Source: JASGCP01 sp965263285 (GTDB lineage: Bacteria > Bacteroidota > Bacteroidia > Chitinophagales > Chitinophagaceae). Taken from it: DNA of 64,000 nt. The notes beneath the pieces were generated by a model, which was given only the letters and a program-made list of their open reading frames with translations, was not told the origin of the DNA and did not search any database. Where the stretch lies: assembly GCA_965263285.1 (NCBI GenBank), contig CBDHHD010000004.1, positions 186,001 to 250,000 on the forward strand, written 5' to 3'. Each line of letters starts with the position of its first letter. Positions within the stretch are counted from its first letter, which is position 1. The translations under genes were made by a program, and so were the position numbers. Positions 19,510-29,806 of this stretch are shown piece by piece.

Positions 19510-19517
19510 CAAAATTA
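19510..19517 (-). promoter_or_regulatory. Probable -7 promoter box for ubiE
   Basis: TAATTTTG on the minus strand matches the Bacteroidota TAnnTTTG consensus and lies four bases upstream of the start codon. I see no -33 TTG at the usual 19-bp spacing, so it is a partial match. Confidence 0.5.
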
Positions 19518-19620
19518 AATTAAAATAGTAAGAGTACATCTATGGAGTTGCCTAATCAGTAGCTAAATAAATAAAACATGTACTAATTAAGGTGGTTGTG
19601 TCCAGCTACTATTTTCTTTG

Positions 19621-22212
19621 TTAATTTACTAATGTAATCCAGCCTGAGAATGTTTGCTTGAGAGGAATGCTTTTGATAACATAGTAATATACTCCAAAGG
19701 GTAACATACTACCTGTGTTTCTTAGTCGGCCATTCCAATAGAAGTTACGATCTGTACTTTGGAATACAATGCTTCCATTTCTATCAAATATTTCTACATT
19801 TAGATCGCCTATTTGGCCTAATTGAGGTACGCGCCATACATTATTTACATTTAACCCACTATTAGGAGAAAATGCATTAGGTATATTTATGCTATTTATC
19901 ACAGCAATATTGACTCCTGAAGTATCAGATCCACAAGCTGTTGTTAAAGTAGCAATATAACGAGTGGTTTCTAATGGAGAGGCTATAGGATTTTGTATAT
20001 TAGCATTATTAAGCCACATTGTAGGCACCCAACTATATTTAGCGGGAAGTTTAGATGATGTAGTAACCATTAATTGCGTAGAAGTACCTTTAAGAATAGT
20101 TCTATCAGGTCCTGCATATACATTAGCAGGAGTGCTTTCTACTACTACTGTTGTTGTATTTATGCCTACACATGTGGGGTTGTTTGGCACTCTTACGGTA
20201 AGAGAGTAATCGCCTGCATTTATAAATTGCGTATTGGTAGAAACGGTTGCTTCTGGTGTATTAGCAGTAAAACCATTCGGTCCTGTCCATGAATAACTAT
20301 AGGTGGGTTGTGCTTGATTAGCCTTTACAATAAGTGTGCTCCCTAAACAAACAGGTGAGTTGCTTGTAGGTTGAGATAAACCATCTAACCCAATTTTTAC
20401 ATCTAGGTAGAAAGTATCTGAATTGCATCCTTTATAAGTAGCAATGATTTTATATATACCATTAAATTCTTTTGTTATATTAGGAATGGATATATTAGAC
20501 AAGTTAGAGGTAAATCCATTAGGACCAAACCAAGTAATAGTAGTGTCGGGTCCATATAGGCGTGTTAATTGCATTTGCAATGTTTCAGTGCCATTTCCGC
20601 AAAGAGGGGAGTTAGATGTTGCCGAAGGGGGGGGGATGATGCGTAAATAGATATTAAATGTATCTACATACTTAAAGCCACTAGTGGGATCAGTTACGGT
20701 ACATAAAAACTTTGTATAGTCTGGGATTTGTGCTAATGGATTTTTAATGGTTGGATTATTTACTAAATTAGAGGGGTTCCAACTATAAGTAGCAGAAGCA
20801 GACACTGCCCTCGCATCTAATAGTTGATAAGGCAATTGAGTTTGGCAGGCTGTGTCGGTAAAACTCGTATTGCCAGGTGTAAAATTACAGCTTAATTGTA
20901 CTCCCTGTAATGTGCTATTGAGGTTACCTCCATTTATACCATTACAATTATACTGTACTTTAACAGCAACCGTTGGATTACTCAATGGTATATGTGTTAC
21001 AATAGCATCGTTTACAATACCATATTGATAACGAAAAGAAATAGGATCTCCTGCATTTAAAGTAGTAAATGCTAAATTAGCACATAGCCTTGTTGTGGCA
21101 GTATCAGCATCTCCAAACATAGGCAATAGAATGTCTAAAAAATTATTTAAATCACTTCTCGTAATAAGGGAATCATAAAAACCAAAAAAAATAGAGTTAG
21201 GTTGGTTAGTATTAGGATCAATTATATTAGGGTTAAAAATTTTTAGATATGCAGGTGGAATAGCCTTTATATTATTGTCTAATATGTAGGTATAAAGACC
21301 ATTATACCAACCATATCCAAAACCTGTAGCATCAGCTTGTGTAATATTAGGTTGAAAAACAGTCATAGGACTAAGCGAGTTAATACCTTGCGTTCTATTA
21401 GTATTAAACATAATGGTTGCATTCTGACCAAAATATCCTTGGTTATATAATACAGAGAGAACTTCTGCTCCATAATTAGGGGATATTGCCTGTTGCATAG
21501 CACCTGCTATATCGCAAGCTCCTGGACAAGTACCTATGGTAGCAATTTTATTTGTATAGATATTTGCTAAGTCAAAAAAAGTTTTTACAACAGCCGATCG
21601 TTCGTAGCTATTGCTTACATTATTTGTATAATCTTTATAAGCCTGAGATGCAGGCAACTGGCTAGAAAATCGCTCAGGAAACAGCTGAGACAGTTCAGTA
21701 TAAGCCCCACCTGGGCCATCTATTTGAAAATAACCTGTTGGAGAAGGTACTGCCGCAATAGAACCTAATGGATAAGTAGGTCCTGTAACATAACCAGTTG
21801 TAACAGGTTGTATAGGGGGATTCCCTTTATCGTAAGTATAGATAGCATATGCTGTTTCTTTTAATGGAATAGCCCAAGTAGAATTAATAGAAAGCAAATT
21901 GCCATTATACACATTGTTAATATTCAAGTTGGCGTTAAAATATTTATTAACAAATGCCATTGTCATTGCCCATGATTTTCTATTTTTTGGAACAAGTAAA
22001 TCTAAGGGACTATTACCTGTGGCCGCAAAAACAGGATTGACTCGTGCTTGACCTAATTTTATTTCTCCTGTTGGGATAAACTTTGTCAAATCAGCATTTG
22101 TCCAGTACCTATAGGAAATAGGGTTTTGGCTACAATCGGGTTGAACTTGTGCTAAGCCTATAGATGCAAAAAAAAGTACAAATATAAAAGCAATAAGAAT
22201 GCGATGAGTCAT
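19621..22212 (-). CDS. Large secreted protein with gliding/T9SS type B C-terminal domain
   Basis: The 863-residue protein has a signal peptide (MTHRILIAFIFVLFFASIGLAQ). The last 85 residues are a CHU_C-type domain: IPNAFSPNSGLNVNNVWRVP, VEIFDRNGSIVFQS, YWNGRLRNTGSMLPFGVYYY and a final GWITLVN. This marks export through the type IX secretion system. Before it are Ig/PKD-like repeats with Cys pairs and phrases such as TITWFGPNGF and YSWTGPNGF. Residues 25-430 form a separate, Cys-containing domain that I do not recognise (WAMTMAFVNKYFNANLN; GTCPGACDIAGAMQQA). It may be a catalytic or structural domain; no active site is obvious. It stands alone on the minus strand. Confidence 0.85.
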   Translation of the reverse strand: MTHRILIAFIFVLFFASIGLAQVQPDCSQNPISYRYWTNADLTKFIPTGEIKLGQARVNPVFAATGNSPLDLLVPKNRKSWAMTMAFVNKYFNANLNINNVYNGNLLSINSTWAIPLKETAYAIYTYDKGNPPIQPVTTGYVTGPTYPLGSIAAVPSPTGYFQIDGPGGAYTELSQLFPERFSSQLPASQAYKDYTNNVSNSYERSAVVKTFFDLANIYTNKIATIGTCPGACDIAGAMQQAISPNYGAEVLSVLYNQGYFGQNATIMFNTNRTQGINSLSPMTVFQPNITQADATGFGYGWYNGLYTYILDNNIKAIPPAYLKIFNPNIIDPNTNQPNSIFFGFYDSLITRSDLNNFLDILLPMFGDADTATTRLCANLAFTTLNAGDPISFRYQYGIVNDAIVTHIPLSNPTVAVKVQYNCNGINGGNLNSTLQGVQLSCNFTPGNTSFTDTACQTQLPYQLLDARAVSASATYSWNPSNLVNNPTIKNPLAQIPDYTKFLCTVTDPTSGFKYVDTFNIYLRIIPPPSATSNSPLCGNGTETLQMQLTRLYGPDTTITWFGPNGFTSNLSNISIPNITKEFNGIYKIIATYKGCNSDTFYLDVKIGLDGLSQPTSNSPVCLGSTLIVKANQAQPTYSYSWTGPNGFTANTPEATVSTNTQFINAGDYSLTVRVPNNPTCVGINTTTVVVESTPANVYAGPDRTILKGTSTQLMVTTSSKLPAKYSWVPTMWLNNANIQNPIASPLETTRYIATLTTACGSDTSGVNIAVINSINIPNAFSPNSGLNVNNVWRVPQLGQIGDLNVEIFDRNGSIVFQSTDRNFYWNGRLRNTGSMLPFGVYYYVIKSIPLKQTFSGWITLVN

Positions 22213-22260
22213 AATAAATCTTTATATATAACAATTGTTTTACAAATATATAACTTTTAA

Positions 22261-23163
22261 CTATATATTTGATTGTAGTAAAATATTTTTAATAATATCA
22301 TAATGTGTCCAAGGTATAAAATGATTTGCGTTAGGAATAGATATAAGTTGAATGCTTTTAGCATGTACAAATTGTTGTAGCATGAAGTCTACATTTTTTG
22401 TATAAGGTACCAATTGGTCTTTTGTTCCATGAATAATAATAATATTGCAAGCTATACGAGGTAATAGTGTTTTCATGGTTCGTAAGCTTTTTTTTAGCCA
22501 CCACAATTCATCATTGGCTACTCTTAATGAAATAGGGACAAGATATCTTAATGGGGAATAGATAAGAATAGGTCGCCATAGCTCTGGTGTTTCGGCTTGT
22601 GGGTTCACAGCACCAGAAACAATAATGATTTTTTTTATCATTTGAGGGCTATCAATAGCCATTCGAACAACCAAAGAACCGCCTAAGGAATGACCTACTA
22701 ATATGATAGGCTTTTTAAGGTGTAGTAAAGATAACCCTTGTAAGATAATAGAAGATTGCTTTTCTAAATTTTGAGAGCTTCCTAGGTCGCTTTCCCCAAA
22801 TCCAAGACGGTCTAAAGCAATAATATGAAATTTTGCACGCAATAACGAATCGGCAACATACCGTTTAAATGCGCTCCAAGAACCTGGGGATCCATGTATT
22901 AAAATGAGGGTAGGGCTATCTACATTGCCTGTTTCAATAAAATGAATATGATAGTAATTCTTTTGAACAGATATAATACTATCAATATAGGAGACATGAT
23001 ACCTATTAAAATAGGTAGCTGTTGTGTTTTTTGTCATGTCCTTCATATTCATTTCCATTTGTTTCATATCTGTTGTACAACAAGACATACAAAAGAAACC
23101 ACATAATAATAAATAGAATAAAAGAGAAGGTATATTTTTATTCTTTAATATAGGGTAATACAT
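22261..23163 (-). CDS. Alpha/beta hydrolase lipoprotein
   Basis: The 300-residue protein has a hydrophobic N-terminus ending in a Cys-rich CGFFCMSCCTTD segment, consistent with a lipoprotein. The alpha/beta-hydrolase core is complete: LILIHGSPGSW oxyanion region (about residue 88), nucleophile elbow VGHSLGGSL (Ser about 159), Asp in IIHGTKDQLVPY and His in NANHFIPW. Substrate unknown. It begins 34 bp downstream of the RND pump gene end and could be the last gene of that operon. Confidence 0.85.
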   Translation of the reverse strand: MYYPILKNKNIPSLLFYLLLCGFFCMSCCTTDMKQMEMNMKDMTKNTTATYFNRYHVSYIDSIISVQKNYYHIHFIETGNVDSPTLILIHGSPGSWSAFKRYVADSLLRAKFHIIALDRLGFGESDLGSSQNLEKQSSIILQGLSLLHLKKPIILVGHSLGGSLVVRMAIDSPQMIKKIIIVSGAVNPQAETPELWRPILIYSPLRYLVPISLRVANDELWWLKKSLRTMKTLLPRIACNIIIIHGTKDQLVPYTKNVDFMLQQFVHAKSIQLISIPNANHFIPWTHYDIIKNILLQSNI

Positions 23164-23197
23164 TGTATCGATGATTAATTAATAAGGGAGCATGTAT

Positions 23198-26100
23198 CTA
23201 ATCGCCAATAACTTTATGTTTGGGAGTAATTTGTTTAGTGAAATAAATATAAATAGATGGTACAATAAATAGTGTAAGTATCAACGAGAACATAATTCCT
23301 CCAACAATTACAATACCTAATGATACCCTACTAGTAGATGCAGCCCCTAGACTTAATGCAATAGGTAATGCACCTCCTGCCATGGCAATGCTTGTCATTA
23401 AAATAGGGCGTAACCTATGCGATGCAGAGGTTGCCATGGCATCTATTTTTGACAATCCTGTTTCTTGTAATTGATTAGCAAACTCTACTAATAGAATTCC
23501 ATTTTTTGTAACTAATCCTATAAGCATAATAATACCTATTTCGGAGAAGATATTTAAGGTTTGATTAAATAACCATAAAGATAATAGTGCTCCTGCTAAA
23601 GCCAAAGGTACTGTAGTAAGTATAACAAATGGAGTGATAAAGCTTTCGAATTGTGCTGCCAATACAAGATATATTAAAATAATAGCAAGGATGAAGGCAA
23701 ATTGTAAGCTACTACTACTATCTTGATAGTCTCTTGAAGCACCCCACCAGTTTGTTTGAAATGATTTATCTAACATTTTATTAGCAAGATATTTCATACG
23801 AGCTATACCATCTCCTAAATAGTATCCTTTGGATAGTGCTGCTGATACAATACCCATTGGTACTCTATTAAAATCATATAATGCAGGTGCATCGCCTACG
23901 GTTTTAAATTGAATAATTTGTGATATAGGAATGTTTTCCCCATATTTATTTTTTACATACATCTTAGAAATATCAGTAGGAGTTTGTCTATTATTATAAT
24001 CAAATTGAGGCACAATTCTATATTGAAATCCTTTAGGATAAAAGTACCCATTAAACACATTCCCAAAAGCTTGATTAATGGCAAATTCTACATCTTGGAG
24101 AGATAGCCCTAAGTCAGCTGCTTTTGTACGATCAATGGTATATGTTTGATAAGGTTGCGTAAAAAGCAAATTGGTACTTACCCCACTAAATTCTTTACTA
24201 TTCATACAACTGTCTGTAAAGGCGGGTATGATTGCTTTCAATTTATTAACATCAAAATTTTCGATAATGATTCTACAAGGTAGTGCGGTAACGGCAGATC
24301 CAACTGAGATAGTTTGTTCAATAGTAGGTACGATTGTTAAGTTTTTAAATCTTGGTGCTACATCTTTCATAATATCTATAGCTATTTTTGTTTCACTTCT
24401 ATTTCGGTTGTTTATAGGAAACAAATCTAGTCTAAAGCTTCCCCATACTACATCGTTTGGTGGGCCAGAGCTATAAGCAGGATGAGACATAAAAGTGTTT
24501 ATTCTTTCAGGTACCGAGTCTAGTAGATAATTATAAAAACCTGTCATATAATTATGAGAAAGTTCATAACTTGTACCTTCAGGCGCATTTGCAACAAATC
24601 TAAGTCTACTTTTATCTTCAATGGGTGCTACTTCACTACGCAAGTTAGATAAAAAGAATACAATCATGGCAATGCATATAGCTATCATTACAAATGCTGT
24701 CCAACGAATATGCTTAAAAAACCAATATATCATTTTTTTATATCCTGTTTCCATGCCTACAAAAAATTTTTCTGTTGACAAGTAGAATTTACTATGATTA
24801 CTAGCGCTAGACATATATACATTTAAAACAGGTGTTAATGTTAATGATACAAAAGCAGATAATAATACGGCTACTGCTACAACAATACCAAATTCTTTAA
24901 ATAGGCTACCAATAAATCCTTGTAAAAATACGATAGGAAGAAATACGATAGCTAAAGTAATAGAAGTAGATATTACGGCAAAGAATATTTCTTTACTCCC
25001 TTCAATAGCTGCTTGACGAGGAGGCAATCCTTTTTCAATTTTTCGAAATATATTTTCAGTCACCACGATACCATCATCTACTACTAATCCCGTTGCTAAC
25101 ACAATAGCTAACATGGTAAGTAAATTAATAGTAAATCCTAAGATATACATGACAAAAAAAGAAGCGATTAAAGACACAGGGATATCTATTAATGGCCGTA
25201 AAGCAGAAAGCCAATTTCTAAAAAAGAAATAAATAACAATAATAACAATAATAAAAGAGATAATTAATGTTTCCTCTACCTCTTTTATGCCTTCTCTAAT
25301 AGTTGTTGTATTGTCGAAGATTGTAAAAAATTTATAATTAGGTTGTGTTTCTTTAACTATTTCTAATCGTTTATAAAACTCATTGGCTATATTAATTACA
25401 TTAGCTCCGGCAAGTGGTTGAATACCGAGTCCAATTGTTCGTTGACCATTTACACTTAGATATTGTTCGTAATTTTCAGGACCTATTTCGGCTCTTCCTA
25501 CATCTTTAAAACGAACAATGCCACTAGAGTCTTCACGAATAATAACATTATTAAATTGTTGTGGATTAACAAGGTATCCATTAGGTATCAAAAGAGGTTC
25601 AACTGTATTGCCATACATTTTTCCATTGGGTAATTCTATATTTTCTTGTTTCATTCTGTTATATATATCTACATAGCTTATACCGTATGTATTCATTTTA
25701 TTAGGGTCTAACCACAAACGCATAGCAGGCTTTCGTTCTCCTAATATATCTACTTCACTTACTTGGGGAATGGTTTCGAAAATGCTTTGTAAATATCTTT
25801 CAGCATAATCGCTGAGTTGAACTAGTGTTTTATTAGGTGCAAAAATACCCACAGCGACTACATAATCTGTATTAGCATCTGTTTTACTTACAGTAGGTGG
25901 GCCATCTAAATTAGTGGGTAAAAAACCAACTGCTTGAGACACTTTATCCCGTACATCATTAGCAGCTGTTTCTAGATTATATCCTACATTAAACTCTGCT
26001 ACAATTTTACTAGTTCCTAGTGCACTTACACCTGTCATACTTCTAAGACCTGGACAACCATTAATATATTTTTCTAAAGGTACAGTAACTTGTGATTCAA

Positions 26101-26275
26101 CAATAAGAGGATTGGCTCCAGAAAAAGAAGTAGTAACTGTAATAACGGGAGGATCGATATTGGGATATTCTCTGATAGGTAAAAAATAAAATCCAATAGC
26201 TCCAAAAAGCACAAGCAATATATTTAATACTATGGCGAGTACAGGTCTATTAACTGACAATTCAGATAAATTCAT
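23198..26275 (-). CDS. RND efflux pump, inner-membrane permease
   Basis: At 1025 residues this is a full-length AcrB/MexF-type (HAE1) proton-driven exporter. It begins MNLSELSVNRPVLAIVLNIL, has the double-Asp proton relay in TGLVVDDGIVVTENI (TM4) and the Lys in GLVTKNGILLVEF (TM10), with twelve membrane segments in two sets and two large periplasmic loops. With the adaptor upstream it would export hydrophobic or toxic compounds; no TolC-like outer-membrane gene is adjacent, so one must be supplied from elsewhere. It follows the adaptor by 18 bp, so the two form an operon. Confidence 0.95.
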   Translation of the reverse strand: MNLSELSVNRPVLAIVLNILLVLFGAIGFYFLPIREYPNIDPPVITVTTSFSGANPLIVESQVTVPLEKYINGCPGLRSMTGVSALGTSKIVAEFNVGYNLETAANDVRDKVSQAVGFLPTNLDGPPTVSKTDANTDYVVAVGIFAPNKTLVQLSDYAERYLQSIFETIPQVSEVDILGERKPAMRLWLDPNKMNTYGISYVDIYNRMKQENIELPNGKMYGNTVEPLLIPNGYLVNPQQFNNVIIREDSSGIVRFKDVGRAEIGPENYEQYLSVNGQRTIGLGIQPLAGANVINIANEFYKRLEIVKETQPNYKFFTIFDNTTTIREGIKEVEETLIISFIIVIIVIYFFFRNWLSALRPLIDIPVSLIASFFVMYILGFTINLLTMLAIVLATGLVVDDGIVVTENIFRKIEKGLPPRQAAIEGSKEIFFAVISTSITLAIVFLPIVFLQGFIGSLFKEFGIVVAVAVLLSAFVSLTLTPVLNVYMSSASNHSKFYLSTEKFFVGMETGYKKMIYWFFKHIRWTAFVMIAICIAMIVFFLSNLRSEVAPIEDKSRLRFVANAPEGTSYELSHNYMTGFYNYLLDSVPERINTFMSHPAYSSGPPNDVVWGSFRLDLFPINNRNRSETKIAIDIMKDVAPRFKNLTIVPTIEQTISVGSAVTALPCRIIIENFDVNKLKAIIPAFTDSCMNSKEFSGVSTNLLFTQPYQTYTIDRTKAADLGLSLQDVEFAINQAFGNVFNGYFYPKGFQYRIVPQFDYNNRQTPTDISKMYVKNKYGENIPISQIIQFKTVGDAPALYDFNRVPMGIVSAALSKGYYLGDGIARMKYLANKMLDKSFQTNWWGASRDYQDSSSSLQFAFILAIILIYLVLAAQFESFITPFVILTTVPLALAGALLSLWLFNQTLNIFSEIGIIMLIGLVTKNGILLVEFANQLQETGLSKIDAMATSASHRLRPILMTSIAMAGGALPIALSLGAASTSRVSLGIVIVGGIMFSLILTLFIVPSIYIYFTKQITPKHKVIGD

Positions 26276-26293
26276 AAAGGAAGAAATTAATAA

Positions 26294-27361
26294 TTAATTA
26301 GTGTTAGTATCATTGCCAATATTATAATTTACTATACTGTCTATAATTAAAGGATACTTGTCTCGAACAAAATTCATACCGTCGTAAACAATAGTGTCGC
26401 CTACTTGTAATCCACTTGTTATTTCAGTGCTATTGTCTGTTACATTGCCAATTTCTATTTGAGTTAAAGATGTTACATGATTATGAATAAGAGCTACTTT
26501 TGAATAATCGGCATCTTGTAATATGCAAATAGAAGGAATAGCTATAATAGGTTTGCCTTGGTTAATATCTAATAGCACTTTTATAAAGGATCCTGGCCGT
26601 ATGCTAGGCTTCCCATCTACTAAAACAGCACGCGTTAATATATTTCTTGTACTTGTTGTTATATCTGGCTGAATGGCAATGATTCGAGCCTTTCTTGTTT
26701 CATTATCGGCAGTAAGAATCCTGATTATTTTCCCTATTTTTATTAAGTTAGCGTATATTTCAGGGGTGGTGAAGTCAATTTTTACTTGGTCTGGAGTTTG
26801 AATATTTCCAATAATAGTTTGTGGTGTTATATATTGCCCTAAGCTGATTTGTCTTAAGCCTAGTCGTCCAGAAAATCGCGCTCTTATTTCTGTAAACCCA
26901 ATTTGAACTTCTGTTATTTTAATGTTTGCCTTTACTTGTTCTAATTGATCTACAGCCACATCATAGTCAGATAGGTTTAATGCTTTAGCTTTCAATAATT
27001 TAGCATATCTTTCTTCTGTTAAAGCAGCTAGCACAGAATCGGCGCGTAATTTTTCTAAATTAGCTTGTAGATCTTGATCATATATTTTTGCCAATAAGGT
27101 TCCTTGTGTTACATAAGCCCCGTCAGGAAAGTTAAGATACACTACTCGGCCACTCCATTCAGGATGTATGTCTACATAATTCCAAGCCAATACAGTACCT
27201 GTTACAATAGTATTGTTAACATATTGTGCACTCTTTACTACAATAGCTGTTACATGAGGGGTGATATTAGATGCTTGTAATATTTTTTTATCTTTACAAG
27301 AAACAATCATTTGTAGTAAGAATAAACAAGTAGTTATTAATAGGATTTTTTTATAATACAT
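26294..27361 (-). CDS. RND efflux periplasmic adaptor (membrane fusion protein)
   Basis: The 355-residue HlyD/AcrA-type adaptor is a lipoprotein (LLQMIVSCKDKK). The biotinyl-lipoyl-like half motifs are visible: GTVLAWNYVDIHPEWSGRV and FPDGAYVTQGTLLAKIYDQD, then an alpha-hairpin of about 60 residues and the second half IRARFSGRLGLRQISLGQYI. It links the pump to an outer-membrane channel. It is the first gene of the pump operon, transcribed leftward, divergent from the phosphorylase gene with 196 bp between them. Confidence 0.92.
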   Translation of the reverse strand: MYYKKILLITTCLFLLQMIVSCKDKKILQASNITPHVTAIVVKSAQYVNNTIVTGTVLAWNYVDIHPEWSGRVVYLNFPDGAYVTQGTLLAKIYDQDLQANLEKLRADSVLAALTEERYAKLLKAKALNLSDYDVAVDQLEQVKANIKITEVQIGFTEIRARFSGRLGLRQISLGQYITPQTIIGNIQTPDQVKIDFTTPEIYANLIKIGKIIRILTADNETRKARIIAIQPDITTSTRNILTRAVLVDGKPSIRPGSFIKVLLDINQGKPIIAIPSICILQDADYSKVALIHNHVTSLTQIEIGNVTDNSTEITSGLQVGDTIVYDGMNFVRDKYPLIIDSIVNYNIGNDTNTN

Positions 27362-27557
27362 TTATATTAAATTATAGAGTGAATTATGAACGGTGATTTT
27401 GTATTGGTTAATTTGTTGTATTAATATCTATAGATTTTTGATAAAGATCATCATATTAATTTTACGCAAATATATATATTATTTTAGAATCTAAATATTT
27501 TCTATTATCATTGCATTTATAATTTTATTGTTTTATTTAAAAATTAATTTTTATTTT

Positions 27558-29216
27558 ATGGATTTTAAAAATTTTAGAATTCCTTATCCAATTAAAGATA
27601 ATTATAAAAAGAAGATAGCTTATTTCTCTATGGAGTTTGCTATTAATCAATCTTTAAAGATATATAGTGGGGGATTAGGCTTTTTGGCAGGCTCTCATCT
27701 GTTAAGTGCATACGATTTAAGACAAAATTTTATTGGAATTGGTATTTTATGGAAATATGGTTATTACGATCAAACAAGAAATCAAGATCAAACTTTACAA
27801 CCTTTTTGGCAAGAAAAAATTTATTCTTTTTTAGAAGATACCGGGATTAAATATCAAATTCTTATCCATGAGCATCCTGTGTGGGTAAAAGTATGGTATT
27901 TGAATCCGGATACTTTTAAATCAGCACCTCTTTTTTTATTAAGTACAGATGTGCCTGAAAACGATTATGTATCTCAAACAATTTGTCATCGTTTATATGA
28001 TTCGAATGTATTAACAAAATTGGCTCAATTTATTTTATTAGGAATAGGGGGAGCAAAATTGATAGATGAAATAGGTTTCAATCCTGATATCTATCATCTA
28101 AATGAGGCGCATGGGGTATCTTCTGTTTTCTATCTGTTAGACAAATTTGGAAGCAAAGAGGAAGTGAAAAAGAAACTAGTGTTCACTACACATACACCTG
28201 AAGAAGCAGGTAATGAAAAGCATGACATTTACCTTTGTCATAAAATGAGTTATTTTTATAAATACTCAATAGATGAAGTGCGTAAATTATTAGATTTCCA
28301 TGATGATCTTTTTAATCATTCTTTGTGTGCGTTACGCTTTGCACATAAAGCAAATGGCGTATCTAAATTACATGGAGAAGTGAGCAGGGCTATGTGGAGT
28401 GGTTATCCTAATATCGCTCCTATTAAATCTATTACAAACGCACAGAATTGGCACTATTGGGCTGATTCACATTTGTATCATCACATGGATAATAAAAATG
28501 ATTTGTTATTTAAAGAGAGAAAACAATATTTAAAAAGAAGAACCTTTGAAATAGTAGCAGATCAAACAGGTAAATTGTTTGATTCTAATGTATTAACAGT
28601 GGTATGGGCAAGGAGATTTGCAGGTTATAAGCGAGCAGATATCCTTGTAAACCATCTAGATAGATTTAATAAGTTACTTTCTAATAAGCAATATCCTATT
28701 CAAATTATATGGGCGGGGAAACCTTATCCACAAGATTATCCTGCCATTACTCAATTTAATAGTCTTGTGCATTTAAGTAAAAGTTATAAAAATCTTGCTG
28801 TATTAATTGGATATGAACTAAAATTAAGTAGACGATTAAAACAAGGAGCAGATATTTGGCTTAATACACCCCGTGTTCCTAGAGAGGCTTCTGGAACAAG
28901 TGGTATGACTGCCGCCATGAATGGTGCTATTAACTTTTCTACTTTTGATGGCTGGATATGTGAGTTTATTAACCATGGGTATAATGGCTTTGTGGTACCT
29001 AAGATAGATTACAGTAAAGTGTCTACAAGTGAACAAGATGAATATGATACGAATAAAATTTACGATATATTAGAAAACGAAATACTTCCGCTTTATTATA
29101 AAGACAATAAAAAGTGGCAACAAATTATTTTTAATAGTATGACGGATGTTCGTTTTCAGTTTGATAGCAATAGAATGGCCGACCAGTACTATGAAATCAT
29201 GTATGCCGATGAATAA
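27558..29216 (+). CDS. Alpha-glucan phosphorylase family protein (short form)
   Basis: The 552-residue protein belongs to the short glycogen/starch phosphorylase-like family: IAYFSMEFAINQSLKIYSGGLG, NEAHG, FTTHTPEEAGNEKHD, NGVSKLHGEVSRAMW, ARRFAGYKRADIL, IWAGKPYP and VPREASGTSGMTAAMNG. The family phosphorolyses alpha-1,4-glucans to glucose 1-phosphate. The ORF can extend to TTG 27528, but the ATG at 27558 (MDFKNFRIPYP) fits the family. The residue where other phosphorylases have the pyridoxal-phosphate lysine (GMK) is Thr here (GMT, codon ACT at 28908). It overlaps ubiX by 8 bp. Confidence 0.88.
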   Translation: MDFKNFRIPYPIKDNYKKKIAYFSMEFAINQSLKIYSGGLGFLAGSHLLSAYDLRQNFIGIGILWKYGYYDQTRNQDQTLQPFWQEKIYSFLEDTGIKYQILIHEHPVWVKVWYLNPDTFKSAPLFLLSTDVPENDYVSQTICHRLYDSNVLTKLAQFILLGIGGAKLIDEIGFNPDIYHLNEAHGVSSVFYLLDKFGSKEEVKKKLVFTTHTPEEAGNEKHDIYLCHKMSYFYKYSIDEVRKLLDFHDDLFNHSLCALRFAHKANGVSKLHGEVSRAMWSGYPNIAPIKSITNAQNWHYWADSHLYHHMDNKNDLLFKERKQYLKRRTFEIVADQTGKLFDSNVLTVVWARRFAGYKRADILVNHLDRFNKLLSNKQYPIQIIWAGKPYPQDYPAITQFNSLVHLSKSYKNLAVLIGYELKLSRRLKQGADIWLNTPRVPREASGTSGMTAAMNGAINFSTFDGWICEFINHGYNGFVVPKIDYSKVSTSEQDEYDTNKIYDILENEILPLYYKDNKKWQQIIFNSMTDVRFQFDSNRMADQYYEIMYADE

Positions 29217-29784
29217 TGCTTCTAAAAATATTGTAGTAGCAATTACAGGTGCTTCTGGTTCTATTTATGCTAAAATGTTATTAGACAAATTAGAGTCTAT
29301 TCGCTCCTCTTTGGATAATCTATCCATTGTTTTTTCTCCCCATGGCAAGCAGGTTTGGTTGCATGAATTAAATTCTATAGATACGCAATGTTATACTGCA
29401 TCTTATTATAAATATCAAGATTTTAATGCACCCTTTGCATCTGGATCTTCGGTATATGATACTTTAATCGTAGTGCCTTGTAGTATGGGTAGTCTTGCTA
29501 AAATTGCTAATGGAATAAGTGATAATCTTATTACTCGTTGTGCAGATGTTATGTTAAAAGAAAAGAGGAGATTGATATTAGTTGTAAGAGACACACCTTA
29601 TAATTATATTCATATTAAAAATATGGAGCAAATAACTTTATCGGGGGGGATTATATTCCCTGCCTCTCCTTCGTTTTATTCTTTACCAAAAACAATAGAA
29701 CAAATTGTTTCTACTGTGATAGATAGGGTTATAGATATGTGTCAATTGCCTTTACACCATGTGTATAGGTGGGGAAATACATAA
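29209..29784 (+). CDS. ubiX: UbiX-type flavin prenyltransferase
   Basis: UbiX attaches a dimethylallyl group to FMN, producing the cofactor of UbiD-type decarboxylases. The flavin-binding start VVAITGASGSIYAKMLL, the SGSSVYDTLIVVPCSMGSLAKIANGISDNLITR segment (shown in parts: SGSS, VPCSMGSLAKIANGISD), RRLILVVRDTPYN and FPASPSFY are all conserved. The frame is open further upstream, but the ATG at 29209 (MNNASKNIVVAITGASG) fits the family length (191 aa); it overlaps the phosphorylase stop by 8 bp. No ubiD lies nearby. Confidence 0.9.
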   Translation: MNNASKNIVVAITGASGSIYAKMLLDKLESIRSSLDNLSIVFSPHGKQVWLHELNSIDTQCYTASYYKYQDFNAPFASGSSVYDTLIVVPCSMGSLAKIANGISDNLITRCADVMLKEKRRLILVVRDTPYNYIHIKNMEQITLSGGIIFPASPSFYSLPKTIEQIVSTVIDRVIDMCQLPLHHVYRWGNT

Positions 29785-29806
29785 GAGTTTTTTAAATTAT
29801 CATGTC

